Below, one piece after another: positions 54,442-64,000 of a stretch of 64,000 nt of DNA (its first letter is position 1; each line of letters starts with the position of its first letter). Both the position numbers and the translations under genes were made by a program. The notes under the pieces were generated by a model that saw only the letters and a program-made list of their open reading frames with translations, did not search any database and had not been told where the DNA came from. The DNA comes from Eutrigla gurnardus (Eukaryota > Chordata > Actinopteri > Perciformes > Triglidae), in contig OY741280.1 of NCBI GenBank assembly GCA_963514095.1, positions 7,949,964-8,013,963 of the forward strand, written 5' to 3'.

Positions 54442-56635
54442 CCTGATGGTGTTATTGACAGGCTTTGAGGTTGACTTTGATTTTGAGAGAACAGGAATGA
54501 GATTGTTTAGGTTAGCAGTGTGTTCAAGTTTCCCAATGTTTACTCTCTTAGTAGTCACAACAGGAATGCAGAAGGTGCCATGTTTTGATGTAGGCGACCT
54601 TGGGTCCAGCTGATAATGCGGTCTACTGCTGAACCCTTTTCTGTCTCAGTAATATTCAGGGCTGCTGTCAGGGTGGGGAGGGGGTGGCCAAAAGGGAAGA
54701 GGTGGCCATAAGGGAAGAGTCTTGGAGGTCTTGGATTTTAGTGACTTAGTTGCAGCTTTGAGAGAGGGGGTCTTGGATTTTGGTGACTTCGTTGCAGCTT
54801 TGGAAGAGGGGGTCTTGAGTTTTGGTGACTTAGTTGCAGCTTTGGAAGAGGGGATCTTGGATTTTGGTGACTTAGTTGCAGCCTTGGGAGAGGGGGTCTG
54901 AGTAGGGCGGGGGGTAGGTGGGGGTAGCTCCTGGAATTCCAAGGGGGAGGAGGGGAGAGAAATGTTTATTGGAGGGAGGGAGAATGACGAAGACCTGGAT
55001 TGGGATTTGGGAGGGGTGGGGGAGGGATCCACATTCAGTCCTCCTTCGACGTTGTTGATAATCTGAGAAGGGCGGGGGGTAGGTGGGGGTAGCTCTTGGA
55101 ACTCCAAGGGGGAGGAGGGGAGAGAAAGGTTTATTGGAGGAAGGGAGAATGATGAAGACCTGGATGGAGATTTGGGGGGGGGTGGGGGAGGGATCCACAT
55201 TCAGTCCTCCTTCCACGTTTCTGATAATCTGTGTTTCGTCTTCCCTCTTTGTTGGTTCCTCTCGTCTCTTGTCCTTGGCGACAGATGGATGACGCAGGCA
55301 GTAAGACATGTTGGTGATGAATAGCTTTGCCCCTAGCTTATTTAGGCAAAGACCGTTTGTCTTAAAAAGATGCCTGCGGTCCCAGAAAAAGCGGAAATTG
55401 TCAATAAAATGCATTGGGCGAGCAAGAGATGCAGTTGAGAGCCATTTGTTGAGCCAGAACAGTCTACTGAATGTCTCAGCTCCTCTCCCGGTCGGGGGCA
55501 GAGGGCCAGTGATGAAAACCTCAGCATTCACAGAGCTGACTGTTTCAAAGAGTTTGTTGAAGTCCTCTCTCAACTCTGTTGATTGTTGTTTTTCAATGTC
55601 ATTAAATCCAATGTGCAGAATGATATTTTTCACAGTTGGGTGTGCAGCCACAATTTCCAGGATTCTTTTTTCCAAATCAGACACCGTATCGGAAAGCAGA
55701 GTACTTTGATGTTATTACTGCTTTTCATATCTTTTACAGAAAAGTCACCCACAATCAGATTTTCAGGCCCTGTCGTTAGCTTTCTCTGTGGCTTTAAGTT
55801 AGCAGGTCTCACCCTGCTGCGTGGTGGTGGGGGGTTATCCAGGCAGTCAGAGGGGGATCCATGGTCCTGCAGCAGTGGAGCAAACCTGTTCTTTAGTTGA
55901 ACAGTTGTTTGCTGGGGAGGTTTCTTGGTAGCTCTCCTCTCCCCAGCTGTCCGCTGCTGTGTCCTACGAGGCAGTGGGGTTGAGGAGGCGCTGTGCCTGG
56001 ATGGAGATGGTAACGCAGGCCAGCCGGTCAGATCACAGATATCGGGGCGCTGGGTCCTGCCAGATATCCGTTCTCCCATGTCACAGGGAAATGGTCTTCT
56101 CTTTGGCTTCGCACCAAGTGTGTTCCAGGGAGGATTATCGCTGGTAGATTTATTACCGTGTACAGGATCCTCCCGTTTCTTCATAGCTTCATTATTGCTA
56201 CTTAGCTGGGTTCTAGCATGCTCCTGTCCACTGTTTTGAGTCAGTGCTAGAGTGGTGTTGTTCCCACAAAGTCCATTCACTTCTACATTTACTTCTAACC
56301 GATTCATTTTTGTTTCCAGCAGTAAAATCTTCTGTAGGAGTTTATGGTAATCTTCCGTAGAGAAGGGAGGCATCTTCTGCTAATTACCTTTAGCAGGCTC
56401 AGGCTTATCTTGTTTGGTAGGTCTCCTCGCGTAGCATTGAGGAAGTCGTAAAAATATTGAATAATGCCCGTTTTATCTCAAAGAAAATATAATCCCACTG
56501 GTTTTGTAAATATCCAGCAGCTGCTGCTCTTTGTTTCTTATTGAGGAGAAGCAGATAGCAAAAAATAGCAGAAAATCGCAGGCAGGGGTGAGAGCAAAGA
56601 GGAAAAGCGTCTGCACTGTAGCAAAGCCGGAAGCA
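51686..56635 (-). mobile_element. CR1/L2-type LINE, copy 2
   Basis: Same element as 32664-37891 and nearly identical over most of its length, with the same 5' end (GCCGGAAGCA). It has an internal 3' deletion: sequence equivalent to about 32,760-33,012 is missing, so the end of ORF2 and most of the 3' UTR are gone, while the GCCTT-pentamer tail remains. Confidence 0.88.
54646..56373 (-). pseudogene. LINE ORF1, copy 2, frameshifted
   Basis: Same domain order as 35883-37625. The IVGD block here is in frame, but a 4-base deletion close to 55,690 (after VLCFP) breaks the frame, and the poly-C run near 55,180 shifts it again. The LHIGFND and NGLCLNKLG segments are in the 54872-55684 frame and the Pro-rich repeats in the 54646-55200 frame. 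It ends at a TGA (54646-54648). Confidence 0.75.
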
Positions 56636-57024
56636 TGTCCGGAAGAAGGTGATATTACACAGAAGGAACCCGAACCCGAATTCTATTGATAAAGTTTGTT
56701 AATTTCTTAAAAATGCAATTCTGATAAAATATGATACTTATTACACCTTTAACCCTTTGGAGGCCAGGGTATTTATTTTATAATCAGTTTTCTGATATCC
56801 ACACGTTAAAAGAAAATCTTGTTTTCTGCATTTAGACGAACATCTATATTTATATTTTGCACAAAAAAAGGACAGTCCATGTTTCATGTTAACAGCATAA
56901 CAGCCCGATAACGAGGTGTGTTTCCTTTGACCTTGTTTGGCTGTTCACCTGCAGCAACACACACTGTGGGTGTTGCCATTTAACGATGCTTCCACTTCTG
57001 TCATGTTAATGACAGTGTGATTGG
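56636..57024. other. Upstream region of chitin synthase copy B
   Basis: Non-coding, AT-rich, between the LINE and the TATA box. Distal promoter elements may be here but I recognise none. Confidence 0.45.
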
Positions 57025-57032
57025 TATAAAAA
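57025..57032 (+). promoter_or_regulatory. TATA box of chitin synthase copy B
   Basis: TATAAAAA about 70-80 bases before the start codon at 57104. Transcription would start near 57,055, leaving a short 5' UTR of about 50 bases. The equivalent for copy A lies outside the window. Confidence 0.6.
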
Positions 57033-57103
57033 GAGATCACTGGCTTCAGTAGACTAACGTCTGCATAGGAATTGTCAGTTGACTTGTTGCATTAGTCGGA
57101 AAC

Positions 57104-60100
57104 ATGGATGAAGAAAAGACCTTACCCAAGTGAGTTGATACTTTCATATTTTACAAATTGAATTTAAAATCGTTTTGAAGTTGTTGTTGTTCCATGATTT
57201 GATTAAGTAAAAAATGGGTGAATGCATCTGGAAAAAAAAATTATCGCTGGAAACTGATTATGGAAGAAAATCTTTCTTGAAAGAATAGATTGTACAATTA
57301 TGTATTATTCAGTTATTGTTTAATCAATTAATTGAGAAATTAAAAATCATTAGCTTCAGAATATATATATATATACACACACACACACAGCTGGAACAAA
57401 AATAAGAGACCACTCCAACACAGGTAGACCTCATTCTAGTTAATGAGGTAGTGATTAGCTGATCACCCGAACCAGACCATTTAACAAGAAAAAGTATAAA
57501 AACATCAAAGACATCAAGTGAGGATGGAAAATGTCAGCCGGGGTGAAGTGCACAAGGAGGACTGTTCTAAACAGGCTCCTAGAGGCCGGACTGAAGTTGT
57601 GCAAAGCCAGAAAAAAGCCTTTCATAAATGAGAAACAAAGACAAGCCAGGCTGAGGTTTGTGAAAGACCATAAGGACTGGACTGTAGAGGACTAGAGTAC
57701 GGTCATCTTCTCTGATGAGTCCAAATTTCATTTTCGCCCAACTCGTGGTGGTCTAATGGTTAGACGGAGACCTGGAGGCCTACAAGCCACAGTGTCTCAC
57801 ACATGATGATCTGGGGGTCCTCAGGAAGACTGGATTTGGGCAGATTTGTCTTTGTGAAGGTCACTGACAGGTCAATCAAGGTGTGGATGGAGGACAACCA
57901 GATCAAGACCATGTCACGGCCAGCCCAATCTCCAGACCTGAGTCCCACTGAAAACCTCTGTGGGGTTGATCAAGAGGAAGATTGATGATTATAATCCATC
58001 AAATAAAGACAGGCTGATTAATTGTTTGCACCAGGAGTGGCTTAAAGTCACCCAGGAGCAATGTGAGAGACTGCTGGAGAGATGCCAAGATGCATGGAAG
58101 CTGGCGTCAGTAGTTAATAGAATAAAGCAAATATGTTAATTTTACTTGAACACAAACCTATAAATAGTAAAACCAGAGGAAGTGATCATGTTGCAGTGGT
58201 GTCTATATTACAAGCTCTACAGAAATACAGGTCTATTTGACCATTCCAATGTTTACACAACATTTTTTTACATTTTATAGATTTGTGAATACACGTCTTG
58301 TGTTTCCCTTAAACACCCTTCTTCATTGTTTCATTGCCTTCCATGATGTTATTTTCTCCACACCCATGTAGAACTTTTCTATTGAACAGTCACTGTGCCT
58401 TCCAACATATTGAATTACCAAACAAATTGTCCTACCTAGTCACGCTACATAGTCACGCAACATGTTATCTTTCAACAAACATGCAGAGCATAACTTCCTA
58501 CGAAGTACACATCTGATTTACGAGCCACAGTCACCTGATAGTCTGACGTCTTGGTGTCTTCGTGTAGGAGTCCGTGGGACACCTGCCGAGAGCTCCCTGC
58601 CATTGAAGATGAACGGACGCCATGGAAAATGCTCAAACTACTGAAGACTGTTTGTCTCTGTGCGCTCGCTGTGATTGTGTTTGGGTCGGCTTTGTGTAGC
58701 AAGGTGTGTTCTATACATGAAAACATGTCTATATGTTTTGACCTGCAGTTCAGAGTTCACTTACAAATATGATCTGAATTTGATCATATATTCATTCTAT
58801 CTGTTCTTCACTTATAAATCAGCATTATTATAGTCACTGTTATTGTGATAGATTTGTGTAAAACTGAATTAATCATATTTTATTAATTCCTTAAACTATT
58901 AATCTGCTAATCTCATACATTCACAGTTTAAGAGTTAAATGTTAACAAAGCAATCATTTGTATTATCAGTCTGTATTTACTTCCTTTTTTCATTCATTCA
59001 TTGTCTTAACTCGACTTTCTTCTGTCCCAGACGTCTTTCCTCCTCCTCATCACCTTGGCCAACGAAGGAACCATGACCCTCCCAGCTGGACAGAAACCTG
59101 TCGCTCTGCTGTGTGTCGGCTGCGCTCTCATCGCCTCCAGCGTGCTTCTCTTACAGAAGAGCCTCTGGAAGGCTTGTTACAAATCCTCAAGGATACCCGC
59201 CAGAAACACTGTAGCCTTGGTGAGAAATATTCCTCAACTGTCCCCCTCTTTCCAACCTGACCTCTGACCGAGTAACTGGAAAAACCCTTTAAAGCGCCTT
59301 CATAGATGAGTGCTTACAGTGCATTTCGCATTACGGCTACATCCTGGGTTCAATTCCAGCCTTGGGATGTTTGTTGCATTTCATACGGCTCTCTCTCCCA
59401 TTTCCATTCTCTGTTCTAAAACTGTCAAATAAAGACCACAAATCCCTCAAAACACTATACAAAGAAACCCTTTTGCCCTAAAGATGAACTGATGTTGAAA
59501 GAGAAAATGTGAACAAAATACAGATTTTTTTTTAGTATATATATATATATTTCCATTTTCTACTTCTGCTTCTTCAATTTCAGGTTCTGTTCTTTGAGTT
59601 CCTGGTGGCTCTAGGTGCAGCGATTCTCACCATCGTGGCGATGCCACACTTGGACATTGTCACCAACGTGACGATACTGAGCAGCGTGGCCGTCCTCTCT
59701 TCGCTCCTACAAGTGATCAGTCAGTGCTCCGCCAAAGAGAGGAACCGCTTCCTGCTGCCGTCCATCACTGCCTTCATCCTCATTTTGCTTGGTTACGTCC
59801 TGTTCCTCTTCTTATACATCACCAAGGATCCTACTGATATCAAGATGGCTACTTGGGTGGGTCTCGCTGTTGGTGGGTGCTTCTTGGTGTCTTTCAACTG
59901 GTGGGAGAGCTACTTCAGACTGATCAGTGAGAACAGCAGCTCCAACATCCTCAGGAACCTGTGCAGAGATATGACAAGGTGCCAGAACGTTCTGCACATC
60001 CTCTCCAGCCTGCTCAGGATCCTGGTGACCGCCTGTGTGCTCGGAGCCTACATCCCTTTGGACAAAATGGACTGGGACATCGTGACGTCCATCCCGAGGC

Positions 60101-60938
60101 GTGAGACAAAGATTATTGCCATCATCATCGGGGTCCAGCTGATCTCCTCTGCACTCTGCCATTGGTTTTCTCTGGTTGCCTGCAAGATGCACGCCCTGCG
60201 ACGATGCTTCATCCTGCCCCTGTACCTGGCCTCTCTGGCCGTCATGGTCATCTTCATTGTCCCTGTTATCGTTTACTATCAAGACTACAGAATAAGTCTG
60301 AACGGGACCGCAGTCAACTTCACGGGCTACTGCGCCTACGTTGTAGATGGAAGAAACCAAAGCCTCAACGGCAGCGTGTTCCCGAGTCTGGTTTTGGATG
60401 TTACACACACCCTGTGCTTCCTGGACATGTCCAAGATAGCTGACATCGGCTTATTGACAGGTAAAAAACTGTAGATCTGCACATCAACTCAGTAACATTT
60501 TTATCACAAGCTTTTATTGCAAATTCTTTATTTCTTTTTTGACTAAATGTATTGAGTAAATTTGGAAGTCCCTCGTTTTGTAAGATGCTCTCTTTTTCTC
60601 TTCTTCTTGTGGCATTATGGGAAGCTGGTGTGTTTAGTTCAAGGGAAGTGGGAAAAAAACACTAAATGTCAGTACTGTATTGTTTAAAAAAATATCTGTC
60701 ACAGAAGAATAAATGCAGTAAAGTTATCCGTTCAATCACCTTTCTTCAGGATCTGCAGTGTCCTGGTGGCTCGGCCTTGTGTTGGCCACCCTCCATCTCT
60801 GGTACCTCAGTCTGTATCGCATCCAGAGGACTCGGGACCTGTTCATCCGGAGGCTTTATGAGGGAGGATTTTTAGAGCAGTCGCTGCTTCTTAATGCTCG
60901 ATTCGACATCCAGACGCCTGAAAAGCGGACGCTGTAAG

Positions 60939-60970
<32 letters not shown>

Positions 60971-63900
60971 TGTGTGTTGAGGGAAGATCAGGAATGCCCT
61001 ACAAAGTGAGGTTTGTGGTCCTCCTTTTGAGTTTGGACCTTTAAAAATGGTTAAGGCACGGAATTAAATTACATTTCTGGCTAGTTTAAGAGTGGGATTA
61101 AATTGGAATAAAGAAGGCCGGAATTTATGTTATTGTATTTTACTCATGTTTTGAAAAATAACATTAAGCAATGTAGTAGGCAGGTTTGGTGTGCAGGTGG
61201 AGTTGTTTCAGTCATTGTTTCCAAACCTTTTCCAATGACACACTTGTCAAATCTTCAAGAAATTATCATCATCATAGCACTTTATTGGAGATTCAACAGT
61301 TTTCTGTATTTCTCAGTTTTAAAAAGCTCAAATAATCTATTAAATATTCTTTATATAACATCTCTCATTTATTTTTAATTGTAATTTCACGACGGGTAGG
61401 TGTGAGGTGACTGGTTGCACAACACCTGACAACCACTAATTTCCCTAACAACCACTAATTTAATTTGAATTGTCATGACTTTTATGCAAATGCTGCAAAC
61501 CAAAAGAAGCTCCATAATTACCATGTAGCCTAAATATTTCAAGGACTCCTGCCAACAAAACTGTGACTGTGGTTAAAATACTTTGGTATCAGCTTCCAAC
61601 ACAATAAACAGGTTAAACCAAAGTTGGGGCCCAGACATTGTGCTGAAACAATCCCTTAACATAAACTGGATTCACTTTGTAAAGTGTGGAGGCTTTTAAA
61701 CACCCAGATGTGTTTTTATGATTTGATATTTGTTCTTGTGAAATCCTTGATAAATATATAAAATATATGTTTCTGTTGTTTTTGAATACATACAAATACA
61801 TTAAACGCGAATAGCACAGGGTAAAAAACTTTCACACTGCGACTATGCCTTTAGCAGTTGTGCCTTTAATTACAATGCAACAACATAGAGGCTCCATAGG
61901 CCAAACCTCCTTGCATACCTTTCATAACAAAAGCTCTCGACACATAATATTTGCATGCAAGTATTGTCATATGAGATTAAAACCCATTTCTCAAAAAATT
62001 TCAGTTCCAGATTCAGAGCACTAGACCCGGTGAAGATGTTCCTTTGTGCAACCATGTGGCATGAAAACTACAACGAGATGATGAATATTATTATTTCAAT
62101 ATTTCGGTAAGTTTCACTGCCTGGGAAACAGAAACAAGATATAAATCACCTGTCCCTGGCTGCCCCAAGCCCCACCCAACTGCCCTCAACCGCCTTAGAA
62201 AGTTCATTATGATTATTTGAGTCCTTCTTTGCAACTCCCCAGAATGGACAAGTACAGGCCCAAGAAGGAAGGAGAAACAAGTGACGTGACCCTTGAAGCC
62301 CATATCTACTTTGATGACGCCTTTAAAGATGTTCCTGGTAGTCGGGGACGCCACCTCAATGAATACGCAGAGATCCTCGTGGAAATTATCGGAGAAGTTT
62401 ACAGGTAAAAACCTCAAGCTTTATTTATACAAAGCACAATAGAATGAATCAAAGTTCACATCTGATCTCGTAGATTAGCACTTTAAATGAATGAGTCCCT
62501 CATCCTCTGTATCCTCCTCAGCATCTTCATAAACATGGATGATGGCCTCTTCACAAAGCAGCAGCAGATCCCTGATCAGATGATCATGACGACGCCGTAC
62601 GGGGGGCGTCTGGTGGTCATCATGCCTCATGGGAACAGGTTGCTGGTTCACTTTAAGGACAAGACACTCATTCGCCACAAGAAAAGATGGTCTCAGGTGA
62701 TGAAAAATGATGCAACGGATCAGTATTTTAGTTCGAAACACATAATAGCTTTAAAATATCAGATAATTACCTTCAGATGCAGTTACATATAATGTCATTT
62801 TTAGGAGATAGGGTTGCTTGAAGTGTTTCTCTGTCTCTGTGTTTGCTGAACAGTATTTGTTATTTTACAGGTCATGTACTTGTACTATCTCCTGGGCTGG
62901 AAAGTCGCGACCAAGTATTACAAAAGGTGGGGGAAAGGGGAGGACGAGGTGGAGCTGAAAACAGAGTTTGAGGTGAGACTGGAGAAAAAGCATGCATGGT
63001 CATGCTGAATGGACACATGAACCAGTGCTTATATAACAATATTGTTATATTAAAAATGGTAAAACAGAGCAAACTTTGTCTGTTTCTGCAGAAAGAGAAG
63101 CACAACACCTACATCCTAGCTTTGGATGGGGACACGGACTTCCAGCCGACTGCTGTGATGCTGCTCATCGATCGTCTGAAACTGTATCCGCTGGTCGGGG
63201 CAGCTTGTGGCAGGATTCACCCCACCGGATCAGGTTGGTCAAAAGCAATAAAAGGACAGGGACAGAGACACAAGTGGACAGATAGAAGTCTGACGTTTAC
63301 CTGACCAATAGGCAAACAATTAGAAAAATCAGACAATCTAAAAAATGACTTTGGTGGATAGTTAGACGTTTTCACAAAAGCACATTCTCAAAAAACAAAA
63401 TATTATTATACTTTTGAAAAGAAGAAGGCACAAGTAAATTCATTTCCCTACCCTTTCTAAAACTTAAATAAAGAATTTCAGGTGTATCACACAAATAGCC
63501 ATCTTGATATATAAAATATAAAAATGTATTTTAAAAAACCCAACATTAATCCATGCACTAAAATGGCACACTGCTTCATTTCTATGGAAAGTAAAAAGCT
63601 GGACTCCCTAATGGATGTGATTTAAATTGTAGCAACAAAAATAAAAGTGAATACAAGTAAAATGACTGTCAGACCGTTGCCTCAAGAGTATCCCCACTTT
63701 GTATCTGTTTGTGAGAGTTTCTTTGACTTCTACAGCAGCAGGCCTATGCAGTAACACTTGTGTATCCCCTGGCAGGTCCTTTAGTGTGGTACCAGAAGTT
63801 TGAATACGCAGTAGGCCACTGGCTTCACAAGACAGCAGAGCACGTGTTCGGCTGCGTGCTGTGCAGCCCGGGATGCTTCAGCCTGTTCAGAGCGTCGGCG

Positions 63901-63976
63901 CTGATGGACGACAACGTGATGAAAAGATACACCGTCAAGTCCTCGAAGGCTCAACACTACATCCAGTATGACCAAG
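57104..63976 (+). CDS. chs1: Chitin synthase, copy B (3' end outside window)
   Basis: Coding exons: 57104-57129 (MDEEKTLP), 58568-58703, 59031-59219, 59584-60460, 60750-60933, 62011-62106, 62243-62404, 62522-62696, 62871-62972, 63092-63233, 63776-63976; the window ends in the following intron. The ATG is supported by the TATA box and a good GTGAGT donor after phase-2 splitting of a Lys codon. All splice junctions match copy A. Encoded differences from copy A are very few: His instead of Tyr near 60,160 (copy A about 1506) and Ile instead of Met in exon 60750-60933. DGDTDF is present in 63092-63233; later catalytic motifs are beyond the window. The first intron contains a dead Tc1 relic. Confidence 0.93.
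57389..58221 (+). mobile_element. Degenerate, internally deleted Tc1-like element in intron 1 of copy B
   Basis: Left end GGAACAAAAATAAGAGACCAC. The body keeps remnants of a Tc1 transposase (sequence encoding KFHF and SPDLSPTENL-like pieces) interrupted by stops, and the right end near 58,190-58,220 is decayed. The DNA-binding part is missing. It is a family distinct from the intact Tc1 copies elsewhere in the window. Confidence 0.7.
61535..61536. other. Empty TA target corresponding to the Tc1 insertion in copy A
   Basis: Context GCCTAAA-TA-TTTCAAGG aligns with GCCTAAC-TA (before 2880) and TA-TTTGAAGG (after 4515). Confidence 0.93.
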
Positions 63977-64000
63977 GTAGCTGAAAAAAACACAGGAGCA

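Overview
The window is genomic DNA from a ray-finned (teleost) fish. The evidence is many-exon genes with GT/AG introns, a vertebrate-type chitin synthase gene (known from fishes), and a dense load of teleost-type transposable elements: Tc1/mariner, BEL/Pao, CR1/L2-type LINEs, an IS3EU-like DNA transposon and MITEs. No bacterial or viral gene organisation is present. All calls come from reading translations and splice sites by eye; no database search was run.

Layout: (1) 1-14.5 kb, chitin synthase copy A on +, entered inside its second coding exon and complete to the stop; an intact Tc1 element sits in one intron. (2) 14.6-19.1 kb, intergenic with a LINE tail, an LTR-like block and a TTAA-flanked MITE. 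(3) 19.1-24.7 kb, a two-exon chemoattractant-type GPCR on -, whose intron holds an internally deleted, frameshifted BEL/Pao element. (4) 26.95-37.92 kb, a nested composite: a DNA transposon with 31-bp perfect termini (inside ~310-bp terminal repeats carrying 18-bp minisatellites) and a 6-bp target duplication. It carries a broken multi-exon integrase-like transposase and a HECT ligase C-terminal exon, and has been invaded by a hAT-like MITE, a second intact Tc1 and a LINE. (5) 38.1-39.9 kb, the last three exons of an SH3BP5-like gene with no visible 5' exons. (6) 42.7-47.8 kb, an 11-exon C1A cysteine protease with intact catalytic residues but no start codon and an in-frame stop. (7) 51.7-56.6 kb, a second copy of the same LINE. 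(8) 57.0-64.0 kb, chitin synthase copy B with its TATA box and first exon, running off the window end.

The two chitin synthase copies are almost identical in exons and introns (position 1 aligns with 58,654). The Tc1 in copy A is absent from copy B, giving a clean empty site. This is either a very recent tandem duplication or an assembly artefact in which two haplotypes were placed in series. The genes do not form a pathway; chitin synthase, a leukocyte-type receptor, a RAB11/JNK-linked adaptor and a cysteine protease are simply neighbours. The most unusual biology is the composite transposon, and the LINE arrangement in which ORF1 and ORF2 are in one frame separated by a single UGA codon in both copies.
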